Shown piece after piece: positions 16,437 to 23,566 of a stretch of DNA of 30,146 nt. The stretch is taken from assembly GCA_026225015.1 (NCBI GenBank), contig JAMFRY010000199.1, forward strand, positions 1 through 30,146, written 5' to 3'. Source of the DNA: Alphaproteobacteria bacterium (GTDB lineage Bacteria > Pseudomonadota > Alphaproteobacteria > Acetobacterales > Acetobacteraceae). The notes below the pieces were generated by a model, which was not told where the DNA came from, searched no databases, and saw only the letters and a program-made list of their open reading frames with translations. Every line of letters starts with the position of its first letter. The stretch's first letter is position 1. A program made the translations under genes and the position numbers.

Positions 16437-17006
16437 ATGAGCTATCGTGAAACGGTTGTCCAATTGAACGATTACCGGCGGCAGATTGCCGGGATCAAAA
16501 CGCAGATGCGCGAACTGCAAGCGGGGATCGAGCCCGAGCCCGTCGCGGATTATCAATTTGCGACTCTGTCCGGCCCAGTGGCGCTCTCCGAGCTGTTCGG
16601 CGCCAGGCAGGAACTATTCGTCATCCATAACATGGGGAAATCCTGCGCCCACTGCACCCTATGGGCGGATGGTTTCAACGGCGTGCTGCACCATTTGCAG
16701 GACCGCGCCGCTTTTGCGGTCAGCTCGCCGGACGCTCCGCAGGCGCAGCAGGATTTTGCCCGCTCGCGCGGCTGGCGCTTCCCGATGGTCTCGCATGCGG
16801 GTAGCAACTTCGCCGAAGAGATGGGCTATCACCGGGAGGGCCGGTTCATGCCGGGCATCTCGGTATTCGGCAAGCGGGAAGGGGGCATCGTCCGCACCGC
16901 CGATACCGGGCTTGGGCCGGATGATGAATTCTGCATCGTCTGGAGCTTTTTGGACCTGCTGGGCGTCGGCACCGATGGCTGGCGCCCACGTTATAGTTAC
17001 GAGTGA
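16437..17006 (+). CDS. DUF899 family thioredoxin-like protein
   Basis: This 189-residue soluble protein opens with a helical segment (1-30, YRETVVQLNDYRRQIAGIKTQ), as DUF899 proteins do. A thioredoxin-like fold follows, with ELFVIHNMGKSCAHCTLWADGF (59-80) carrying a CxxC pair at Cys70 and Cys73. The RSRGWRFPMVSHAGSNF stretch (about 119-135) and the late DDEFCIVWSFLDLLGVG segment are also family features. A redox or dehalogenase-like role is guessed for the family, but no reaction is established. AGGAG lies 8 nt before the ATG. It is the first gene of a pair with the ArsR regulator, coupled by a GTGA overlap and preceded by the palindromic promoter. Confidence 0.85.
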   Translation: MSYRETVVQLNDYRRQIAGIKTQMRELQAGIEPEPVADYQFATLSGPVALSELFGARQELFVIHNMGKSCAHCTLWADGFNGVLHHLQDRAAFAVSSPDAPQAQQDFARSRGWRFPMVSHAGSNFAEEMGYHREGRFMPGISVFGKREGGIVRTADTGLGPDDEFCIVWSFLDLLGVGTDGWRPRYSYE

Positions 17007-17374
17007 CAAGCCCGGCTGAACTGCTGCCGGCCGCAGCGGAATCGGACCATCTCGATCTTGTTTTCGCCGCCCTGTCAGACCCCATCCGCCGCTCGATCCT
17101 GGCGCGGTTGGACGGCAATGATCTGCTGGTCTCCGAACTCGCCGCCGCCTACGCCATTTCCATGCAGGCGGTCTCCCGCCATATCCAGGTATTGGTCCAT
17201 GCCGGGCTGATCACCCAAACGCGGAGCGGCCGGGTAAGCCACTGCAGCCTGGAGGCCGGCCCTATTGCCGAGGCGGCGGTATGGATCAACCGCTACAGCA
17301 AATACTGGAACGCCCAGTTCCAGACCCTGGCGGATGAGTTGCTGGCCATCGAGGCGCGGCGGGATAAGAAATAG
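17003..17374 (+). CDS. ArsR/SmtB family winged-helix repressor (SdpR-like)
   Basis: This 123-residue regulator has a winged helix at about 18-85: LDLVFAALSDPIRRSILARL opens it and LLVSELAAAYAISMQAVSRHIQVLVHAGLI holds the recognition helix. A C-terminal helix with RYSKYWNAQFQTLADEL is typical of the metal-free SdpR-like subgroup often paired with AHSA1 or DUF899 genes. No Cys metal-site pair (ELCVC) is present. The start is GTG at 17003, overlapping the DUF899 stop (GTGA); no earlier or later start fits the family. It probably represses its own two-gene operon through the palindrome at 16347-16400 (inference). Confidence 0.87.
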   Translation: MTSPAELLPAAAESDHLDLVFAALSDPIRRSILARLDGNDLLVSELAAAYAISMQAVSRHIQVLVHAGLITQTRSGRVSHCSLEAGPIAEAAVWINRYSKYWNAQFQTLADELLAIEARRDKK

Positions 17375-17507
17375 CGATTTCAACGACCCTCTATACGCTA
17401 GCCAAGCTGACGCACCGGCAAAGCTGGGGCCGGATAGCGCCCAAACTTTGAGTTCCAAACCAGGCGGCGTGCCAGAGACTCCGTATCGGGGTTAAGCGGA
17501 ATTTTCT

Positions 17508-18119
17508 TCACCATTTAATCCGCACCGCAACCGGCACATAGCCGCCCCGAATAAGCAGCAGGTTCATGAGCAGGCGAGCGGTGCGGCCGTTGCCATCGGT
17601 GAACGGATGAATTGCCGGCAACTGAAAATGCGCGTCAAAGGCTGCTTTTGGCGTCGGCGGCGCAGCCTGGAGCCAGACTCCGAAATCGCGCATCAGCTCG
17701 GGCAGTTTCAGCGGATTGGGAAACACAACCGGCGATCCGGCAATCCGGCGGCGGTGCGGACTATAAATTCCCGCAATATGAGGCTCGCTGCGCGCCACAA
17801 TTTTGCGGTGCAGTTCTTGAACCACATTTTCACCAACCGGGATGTCCTGCGAGGCGATCTCACGCATCCAAAGGACGGCTTCATAATGGTCGACCGCCTC
17901 CAGATGATCCTTAAGTTTCTTGCCGCCAACGGTGATGCCGTGTTCGATGACCTCGGCGGTCTCACGTAGAGTTAGGGTGTTGCCCTCAATCGCGTTGGAC
18001 GTGTAGGTCAGCTCAACGTCGTAATATTTCTGCAGTTCACGAAGGGCAGGCACGGAGATCGGCCGCAGCGCATCGAGCCTGGCTTTCTTTGTCGCGATAT
18101 CCTGAAGTAGCTTTTCCAT
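17508..18119 (-). CDS. Fic family protein, C-terminally short
   Basis: This 203-residue protein carries the full Fic motif HPFTDGNGRTAR (His171 to Arg182), the active site for AMP transfer to target hydroxyls. It also has an N-terminal inhibitory helix with Ser41-x-x-x-Glu45-Gly46 (SNAIEGN), which places it in the class II, self-inhibited group. GIYSPHRRRIAGSP (118-130) is the substrate flap region. The frame stops 21 residues after the motif, reading PVAVRIKW and then TGA. Most relatives of this type continue for 100 or more residues with further helices. It is therefore likely a truncated or decaying gene, though the catalytic core itself is intact. No antitoxin-like gene is beside it. The ribosome binding site is weak. 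Confidence 0.8.
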   Translation of the reverse strand: MEKLLQDIATKKARLDALRPISVPALRELQKYYDVELTYTSNAIEGNTLTLRETAEVIEHGITVGGKKLKDHLEAVDHYEAVLWMREIASQDIPVGENVVQELHRKIVARSEPHIAGIYSPHRRRIAGSPVVFPNPLKLPELMRDFGVWLQAAPPTPKAAFDAHFQLPAIHPFTDGNGRTARLLMNLLLIRGGYVPVAVRIKW

Positions 18120-18280
18120 CTTATCCGCGTCAATTTCTGTCCCGCGGCCGCATCTTTGAGCTTTGCATTACAGCATAAATGGGTGATGCGCCTAAATATG
18201 TTCCTGAAGACGTTGCTGAAAATGTTCCGGGGAAATGCGATCTCCCGGGCAAGGCACGGGTTCAAGCCAATCATCATACA
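18120..18280. other. Non-coding spacer between Fic and MarR genes
   Basis: No gene is supported. A short imperfect direct repeat is present: AATATGTTCC near 18196-18205 and AAAATGTTCC near 18219-18228. The open frames that cross it have no family features. Confidence 0.4.
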
Positions 18281-18676
18281 TCACAATATCGGGCCTTTCG
18301 CGACGCCAACCAGCCAATGCCGGATCGCCGCCTCTTGCGCGGCCGTCAGGCCGGAAAGCAGGTCCTGCTCGAGTGCATAAACCCGCTCCTTGGCCGCGCG
18401 GAGAATGCCATGCCCTGTTTCCGTCACGTCGATCGTCAATATCCGCCCATGCACAGCGTGGCGCCGCCGCTCGACCCAGCCTGCCTTGAGCAGGTTGGCG
18501 ATGATGACGCTCATCGTCTGCGGCGTCACCAGCGCCAGGCGGGCCAGGTTGGCGCTCGAATGTCCGGGATAGGAAGCCAACATCGTGAGCGCCGAGAATT
18601 GCGGCGATGTGAGATGCAGATCGCTCAATACAAGTTCGACCCGGTTGCGATAGGCATGCGCTGCCTGCCGCAGCAA
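18281..18676 (-). CDS. MarR family transcriptional regulator
   Basis: This 131-residue protein has helix 1 (LRQAAHAYRNRVELVLSD), then LTSPQFSALTMLASYPGHSSANLARLALVTPQTMSVIIANLLKAGWVER with the recognition helix. The wing HAVHGRILTIDVTETG and dimerising C-terminal helices follow. This is the complete MarR core. The only in-frame start near the family's usual N-terminus is TTG at 18676. Upstream the frame stays open and reads RGERGYLGYLLRQ, so conserved residues extend past the start, but no ATG or GTG exists. It runs head-to-head with, and overlaps, the carboxymuconolactone decarboxylase-like gene, which it probably controls. The missing spacer suggests a deletion. Confidence 0.83.
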   Translation of the reverse strand: MLRQAAHAYRNRVELVLSDLHLTSPQFSALTMLASYPGHSSANLARLALVTPQTMSVIIANLLKAGWVERRRHAVHGRILTIDVTETGHGILRAAKERVYALEQDLLSGLTAAQEAAIRHWLVGVAKGPIL

Positions 18677-19159
18677 ATAGCCGAGATAGCCGCGCTCACC
18701 GCGCTTGATCTCTCCTACGAGGCGTTTGAGGCGATAGCGCCCGAGGCCAAAGCCGCTTTGCTGGCGCTCGGCAAGTCGGTCACCGAGGCCGGGTTTGACG
18801 TGGCGTTGACGGAGCTGGTGAAGCTCCGCGTCTCACAGATCAATGGCTGCGCGTTTTGCGTACAGTTTCATCTCACTATCGCCCGCCGGGTCGGCGTGGA
18901 TGCCGCCAAGCTGGACCTGCTGATGGTTTGGCGCGAAGCCGGCCTGTTCTCGGCGCGCGAGGAAGCGGCGCTGACCTGGGCCGAGCATTTGACCGCGATG
19001 GCGACAGCCTCGGTGCCGCACAACGCCTATGCAAGCTTGCGCGAGCAGTTCTCGGAAGCCGAGGCGGTCCAGCTCAGCGTGGCGATCGGCAACATCAATG
19101 CATGGAACCGCATCGCCGGCGGCCTGCGCTTTCCGCCGCCGATTCCGCAGGGCAGGTAA
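18656..19159 (+). CDS. Carboxymuconolactone decarboxylase/AhpD-like protein
   Basis: The conserved part runs LDLSYEAFEAIAPEAKAALLALGK, then LVKLRVSQINGCAFCVQFH with the CxxC-x3-His peroxidatic/resolving motif of AhpD-type alkylhydroperoxidases. LMVWREAGLFSAREEAALTWAEHLTAMA and VQLSVAIGNINAWNRIAGGLRF follow. A role in reducing organic peroxides is likely. ATG 18656 gives 167 residues. ATG 18614 is also in frame and gives 181. Both add residues upstream of where the family usually begins, and the usual start position holds no start codon. The 5' end therefore overlaps the divergent MarR gene. MarR regulation of such genes is common (OhrR-like pairing). Confidence 0.8.
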   Translation: MRCLPQQIAEIAALTALDLSYEAFEAIAPEAKAALLALGKSVTEAGFDVALTELVKLRVSQINGCAFCVQFHLTIARRVGVDAAKLDLLMVWREAGLFSAREEAALTWAEHLTAMATASVPHNAYASLREQFSEAEAVQLSVAIGNINAWNRIAGGLRFPPPIPQGR

Positions 19160-19247
19160 GGGCCGTCCGCGTGGGAATTGCGACACATCCCTAGGCGCTC
19201 GTCCGACAATCGCAGAAGATATATTATGGAAACTCGAAATACCGAAA

Positions 19248-19802
19248 CTATGTAAACAGGCTCTCCGGCGCGCGGATCGGATCGGCGCCGTCCCAGTGCT
19301 CCGCGGCCTGGCTCAATTTCTCCAGCATCGGCGCGATGTTCGGCAACAGAGATTCGGCGATCTCGAACATCAGCCCGCCAGGTACGCCGCCGTCGAAATA
19401 GGCGAAGCGGCAATCTATGGCGCTGAGGCGCGCCTGATGCACCAGGGTCAGGCCGTTGCCGAGCAAGGTCTCAAAGGCGCGATCGTATTCATCATGCGAG
19501 CCAAACCAACTGGCCACGTGCTGGCTGCCCTCGCGGCCGCTTTCGAGAAATTCGGTATAGGCGCTCGGCGCGTCGTTATGCTGTTGGACTATCTCGATCT
19601 GCACCGGCCCGGACTGGGCGATGCATAAGGTGACGATGGGCGCCTCTGCCTTACGGCCGCGATAGCGATATTCCTCAAATTCCACGTTGCGCGCGGCAAT
19701 AAACGGCCCGATGCCATATCCGATGCTCCATCGCCGCATCGCCGCATCCGCATCCCGCACCACCAGGCCAAGCTGCCCGATCCCGCCGGCCAATCTGCTC
19801 AT
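19248..19802 (-). CDS. VOC (glyoxalase/bleomycin-resistance fold) protein
   Basis: In this 184-residue protein, residues 8-140 follow the glyoxalase-type double beta-alpha-beta-beta-beta pattern: GIGQLGLVVRDADAAMRRWS opens it, VQIEIVQQHNDAPSAYTEFLES closes the first half, and HQARLSAIDCRFAYFDG with GGLMFEIAESL forms the second. The pattern resembles the Glyoxalase_4/methylmalonyl-CoA epimerase-like group. The first metal histidine of classical members is absent, so activity is uncertain. AGGAGA lies 9 nt before the ATG, and the start overlaps the preceding gene's stop as ATGA. It is the last gene of the GMC oxidoreductase operon. Confidence 0.8.
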   Translation of the reverse strand: MSRLAGGIGQLGLVVRDADAAMRRWSIGYGIGPFIAARNVEFEEYRYRGRKAEAPIVTLCIAQSGPVQIEIVQQHNDAPSAYTEFLESGREGSQHVASWFGSHDEYDRAFETLLGNGLTLVHQARLSAIDCRFAYFDGGVPGGLMFEIAESLLPNIAPMLEKLSQAAEHWDGADPIRAPESLFT

Positions 19803-20239
19803 TTGCCCGTTCTCCTTGTCGCGGGATCGCGCCAGATGGGGCCACGATCGCGTACGCGTTGCAGCGTGCCGTCGGTTAAATAGTCAGGCTTCGCGTCCAC
19901 ATCGAAGCCCTGCCGAATCTGCCCCGGATAGCCCAGAAGCGTGCGGACTTCCGGGCTTAGATAATAGCCGCCGGCGACGATCAATCCCAGCACGTGCAAC
20001 CCCTCCGGATCATCCGCGTAAAGCGCGGCGATGAACTGCGCCGGGTCGGCCCCCCTCGCCTGCCGCAGCAACGTAACAAGGGGCATGCGCAGATCGGGCC
20101 GGGCGTTCAGCACCTGCTCCAGCAACGCACCGGGCATGCCGACAGCACTGGCGGCCGGCATCCCCTCCGAAGCAGGCGCCAGATGGTCCGCAAGTGCTGC
20201 AAATACCGCCAACTGCGCCTGATCCAGCGCGGCGCTCAT
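19799..20239 (-). CDS. Gluconate 2-dehydrogenase subunit 3-like small protein
   Basis: This 146-residue protein is all helical by character, with ALDQAQLAVFAALADHLAPASEGMPAAS at the N-terminus and the later block FIAALYADDPEGLHVLGLIVAGGYYLSPEVRTLLGYPGQ, which is characteristic of the Gluconate_2-dh3 family. Such proteins partner GMC-type flavoprotein dehydrogenases. Here it directly follows the GMC gene (ATGA overlap) and precedes the VOC gene (ATGA overlap). Classical members have a Tat signal, but none is visible here, so the complex is probably cytoplasmic. Confidence 0.8.
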   Translation of the reverse strand: MSAALDQAQLAVFAALADHLAPASEGMPAASAVGMPGALLEQVLNARPDLRMPLVTLLRQARGADPAQFIAALYADDPEGLHVLGLIVAGGYYLSPEVRTLLGYPGQIRQGFDVDAKPDYLTDGTLQRVRDRGPIWRDPATRRTGK

Positions 20240-21903
20240 GCCGCGGTTCTCAAATTGCGACGCTCGGCGACAATATGTTCCGCATTACGCAGCGCCAGTG
20301 CGCTGATCGTCGCGGTCGGGTTCACGCCGCCGGAGGTGACGAAGACGCTGCCATCGAAAATGTACAAATTGGGAACATCATGCGAGCGGCCCCAGCGATC
20401 GACGACCGAGTTTGCCGGATCATCGCCCATCCGCGCCGTTCCCAGCAGATGCGCGCCCATATCGGTATCCGGCACGCGGATGGTGGCCAGCGCGCCGGCC
20501 GCCCGCAACGCTTCCTCCGCCCGGTCCAGGTGGAAATTCGATATTTTTCGCGCATTCTCGCCCACCCGGAAATGGATTTTCGGCGCCGGCAATCCATCAG
20601 AATCAGTGAGTTCGTCGCTGAGCGTGATGCGATTGGTCTCCTCGGGCAAATCCTCATAAATGATGCACCAGCCCATCGAACGGCCCAGCCATTGCCTGGT
20701 GTTCCTGTGCATTGCAGCGCCCCAGCCATACTCGAACGGCGCGCCGGCCAGCCCGGCATGCAGACCAAGCGGCCCGCCGCCGGGCACCAGATGCCATTTG
20801 GCGCCGCGCACAAAGCCGCGGGAGGCATCGGTTTCATAGAACTGCATGCTGGAGAGATGCTGGCCATTCGGCCCGGTCCAGCTTTCCAGCTCTTCCTTGA
20901 AACTGCCGATGACCACGCTCATGCCATGGATCATGAAGCGCTTGCCAACCAGCCCCGAGGAATTGCTCAAGCCATTCGGAAACCGCCCATTCCGGCTCAG
21001 CAGCAACAGCCGCGCCGTGCCGATCCCGTTGGCGCAAGCGATGACCATGCCGGCCTTCTGCCGATGCTCGGCACCGCCACGGTCGATATAAACCACCCCA
21101 TCGGCGAGGCCGGCTTCGTTCAGCGTGATCTGCTTGACCCGCGCGCCGGTAATCAGCCGCGCGCCGTTGGCGATGGCGTCCGGCCAATGGGTGATATCCA
21201 CGGTGGCTTTGGCGCCTTCCGGGCAGCCGGTGGTACACACGCCGAGCCTAACGCAGGGGTTGAGATTTTCGTATTTCCTGGAAGCAATGGCATTGGCGCC
21301 GATCCACCAATGCCAGCCGAGCTTGTCCAGCCCAACGATTGCCTTCCTGGCGATTTTGGTAAGTGGCGGCGGCGGCATCGGGTAATGCGTCTCGCGCGGC
21401 GGATAGGCCGGATCGCCGGCGAGGCCCGATACGCCGAAATCAATCTCGCTGCGGTCATAGAACGGCGCCAGCTCCTCATAGCTGATCGGCCAGTCATCCG
21501 CCACGCCATCCAGCGTGCGCACGCGGAAATCCGATGGGGCCAACCTTGGCCAGGCGGCGGAATACAAAATGGCCGAACCGCCGACACCGTTGAACATGGC
21601 GGCCGGGATGTCGGATTCCGAAACATCGACCGGATAATCCGCCAAGGCCAGGCGGCGGTTGGGATTATAGTGCCAGCGCGTCTCCGCGGCCAGTTCCCAT
21701 TCCGGCCGCGCGCCGGGGAACCGCTCCGGCGCCGCCCAATCGCCCTGCTCCAGGCACACCACCTTCAGCCCGGCTTTCGCCAATGTTCTGGCGGTAACCG
21801 CGCCCGAAGGCCCGGCGCCGATGATGACAACATCGGCCCCGCTACCGCCCGCGTCGTTGGGTTGATCCGAAAGTTCTGCTCCTGCCAATTCCCGGCGCTC
21901 CAC
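20236..21903 (-). CDS. GMC family FAD-dependent oxidoreductase
   Basis: About 555 residues. The FAD dinucleotide-binding motif VVIIGAGPSGAVTARTLAKAG sits near residue 26-46. The AAMFNGVGGSAILYSAAWPR block is where flavin is gripped. A Cys cluster CVRLGVCTTGCPEGAK (about 217-232) is typical of the gluconate-2-dehydrogenase/sugar dehydrogenase subgroup. The C-terminal GMC_oxred_C domain holds LLGTARMGDDPANSVVDRWG and FVTSGGVNPTATISALALR. No signal peptide is seen. The start is uncertain: the frame opens at TTG 21906 with GTG at 21903, and neither has a good Shine-Dalgarno. Substrate is unknown, probably a polyol, sugar or other alcohol. It is the first gene of a three-gene operon with 4-nt overlaps. 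Confidence 0.88.
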   Translation of the reverse strand: MERRELAGAELSDQPNDAGGSGADVVIIGAGPSGAVTARTLAKAGLKVVCLEQGDWAAPERFPGARPEWELAAETRWHYNPNRRLALADYPVDVSESDIPAAMFNGVGGSAILYSAAWPRLAPSDFRVRTLDGVADDWPISYEELAPFYDRSEIDFGVSGLAGDPAYPPRETHYPMPPPPLTKIARKAIVGLDKLGWHWWIGANAIASRKYENLNPCVRLGVCTTGCPEGAKATVDITHWPDAIANGARLITGARVKQITLNEAGLADGVVYIDRGGAEHRQKAGMVIACANGIGTARLLLLSRNGRFPNGLSNSSGLVGKRFMIHGMSVVIGSFKEELESWTGPNGQHLSSMQFYETDASRGFVRGAKWHLVPGGGPLGLHAGLAGAPFEYGWGAAMHRNTRQWLGRSMGWCIIYEDLPEETNRITLSDELTDSDGLPAPKIHFRVGENARKISNFHLDRAEEALRAAGALATIRVPDTDMGAHLLGTARMGDDPANSVVDRWGRSHDVPNLYIFDGSVFVTSGGVNPTATISALALRNAEHIVAERRNLRTAA

Positions 21904-21986
21904 CAAACCATTCTTATCGCCCGATCGGCGGTAACATTATTCCCGATATGTTCCAGTGCCAGCCATTCTCTTGTCAAGCGTCGGCG

Positions 21987-22775
21987 TTAATTGAAAACCA
22001 GAACCTGCCCATCATAGGCCGGTTCAATGCGGTCCGGCAGATTGGACTTCAGCCAGCCGTAATCCATGCTCGGCCCCAGATGCGTCAGGATGGTGCGCTT
22101 AGGGGCTAGGCGTTCGACCCATTGCAGAACCTGGGCCAGGTTGGCATGCGTCGGATGCGGGTCGTAGCGGGTGAAGCAATCCACCACAAAAATATCCAGG
22201 CCTTCGAGCGCAGCCAACGCCGCCTCATCCAGGCGCACCACATCCGTGCAATAGGCAAAATTCCCGATCCGCAGGCCAAGCGAGGGCACATAGCCGTGAT
22301 CCTGGGCGATCGAGCGCACTGGCAGGCCGATAATGTCCAGCACTTCGCCGGGTGTGATCAGATGGGTATCGAATACCGGTCGAAAGAAATAGCCGCCGGT
22401 CCAGGGCCGGAAGGCATAGCCGAAACGGCCGCGCAAATCTGCCCAGATTTCGGCAACCGCATAACCCGGCATGGGCGCGTCGATCAGGCGGTTCAAAATC
22501 CGCACCTCGTCCAGCCCGGCAATATGGTCGGCATGGGCGTGGGTGAATAAAATGGCGTCGATCTTCGGAATTTTGCAGGCGATGAGCTGCTGGCGCAAAT
22601 CCGGCCCGGTATCCACCAGCAGCCGTTTGCCGTCCGCCTCGATGACGATGCTGGGGCGCGTGCGCCAGTTGCGCGGCTCCGATGGGTCGCACTCCCCCCA
22701 ATCGCCGCCGCCATCCGCGCCGCCGATCTGCGGCGAGCCGGCCGAGCCGCTGGTGCCGAGGAAGGTGACTTTCAA
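21987..22775 (-). CDS. MBL-fold metallohydrolase (PhnP-like phosphodiesterase group)
   Basis: This 262-residue enzyme opens MKVTFLGTSGSAGSPQIG and has the metallo-beta-lactamase metal motif THAHADH (His79, His81, Asp83, His84). Further ligands lie in AQDHGYVPSLGLRIG, YCTDV and the late TILTHLGPSMDYG. The group includes phosphoribosyl 1,2-cyclic phosphate phosphodiesterase. No phn genes are near, so the substrate is open. In alphaproteobacteria this gene is commonly found after metG and tatD, as here. The start overlaps the tatD stop (ATGA). Confidence 0.88.
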   Translation of the reverse strand: MKVTFLGTSGSAGSPQIGGADGGGDWGECDPSEPRNWRTRPSIVIEADGKRLLVDTGPDLRQQLIACKIPKIDAILFTHAHADHIAGLDEVRILNRLIDAPMPGYAVAEIWADLRGRFGYAFRPWTGGYFFRPVFDTHLITPGEVLDIIGLPVRSIAQDHGYVPSLGLRIGNFAYCTDVVRLDEAALAALEGLDIFVVDCFTRYDPHPTHANLAQVLQWVERLAPKRTILTHLGPSMDYGWLKSNLPDRIEPAYDGQVLVFN

Positions 22776-23566
22776 GCGGAACGCCGCCCGGCCGCCTTCA
22801 GGTACAACGCGCGAAAGTTTCGGGTTGTCAGTTCAGCCAGAGCTTCGGGTGATAAGCCTCTGACTTCAGATAATACCTTTGCCGTATGCAGCGTATGCGC
22901 CGGCTCGTTGCGTTTGCCCCGGAACGGCACCGGCGCCAGGAAGGGCGAATCGGTTTCGACCAGCAGCCGATCGAGTGGAATATCGGCCGCGATCTCCCGC
23001 AATTCATTGGATTTCGGGAAGGTCAGAATGCCGGAGAAGGAGATATAGCCGCCCAATGCCACCGCGGCCTCCGCCAGCTTGCGCGTGGAGGAGAAGCAAT
23101 GCAGCAGGAACCGGAAATCACCGCCCCCTTCCCGCTCCTCGGCCAGGATGCGCGCGATGTCATCATCGGCATCGCGCGCATGGATCGCCAGCGGCAGGCC
23201 GGTGATCTGCGCGGCCCTTATATGCGCCCGGAAACTCTGCGCCTGAATATCCTTCGGCGCGGTGTCGTAGAAATAATCCAGCCCGGATTCGCCGATGCCG
23301 ATGACCTTGGGATGCTCGGTCATCGCCGCGATCACCTCCGGCTCCGGCACCGGACCTTCATCCGCCGCATGGTTCGGATGCACCCCCACCGAGCACCACA
23401 CTCTTGCGCCGCTTGCCTCGGCGATGGCCAAGGCTTCGAGGGATTTGCGCAATGTAACGCCTATCGTCACCATTTCGCTCACGCCGGCAGCCTGAGCGCG
23501 GGCGATGATGTCGGGGCGCTCGGTCTCGGAGAAATAATCCAGATGGCAGTGGGAATCGACCAGCAT
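22772..23566 (-). CDS. tatD: TatD family metal-dependent deoxyribonuclease
   Basis: This 264-residue TIM-barrel hydrolase has MLVDSHCHLDY with metal ligands His6 and His8. GIGESGLDYFYD holds the bridging Glu, LPLAIHARDADDD the third His, LLHCFSS the fourth and RLLVETDSPFLAP the final Asp. The family consists of 3'-5' exonucleases and AP endonucleases acting in repair. It shares one base with the metG stop (TGATG) and overlaps the MBL gene start. The alphaproteobacterial gene of this context is often annotated ycfH/tatD. Confidence 0.93.
   Translation of the reverse strand: MLVDSHCHLDYFSETERPDIIARAQAAGVSEMVTIGVTLRKSLEALAIAEASGARVWCSVGVHPNHAADEGPVPEPEVIAAMTEHPKVIGIGESGLDYFYDTAPKDIQAQSFRAHIRAAQITGLPLAIHARDADDDIARILAEEREGGGDFRFLLHCFSSTRKLAEAAVALGGYISFSGILTFPKSNELREIAADIPLDRLLVETDSPFLAPVPFRGKRNEPAHTLHTAKVLSEVRGLSPEALAELTTRNFRALYLKAAGRRSA

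Noticed and set aside
18179..18655. Long N-terminal extension of the AhpD-like gene to a start at 18179
   Set aside because: It would read antisense through the whole MarR gene and the added residues have no family similarity.
20194..21990. 598-codon open frame on the + strand opposite the GMC oxidoreductase
   Set aside because: Antisense shadow in GC-rich DNA; Arg/His/Gly-rich with no family features, while the minus frame has clear FAD and GMC motifs.
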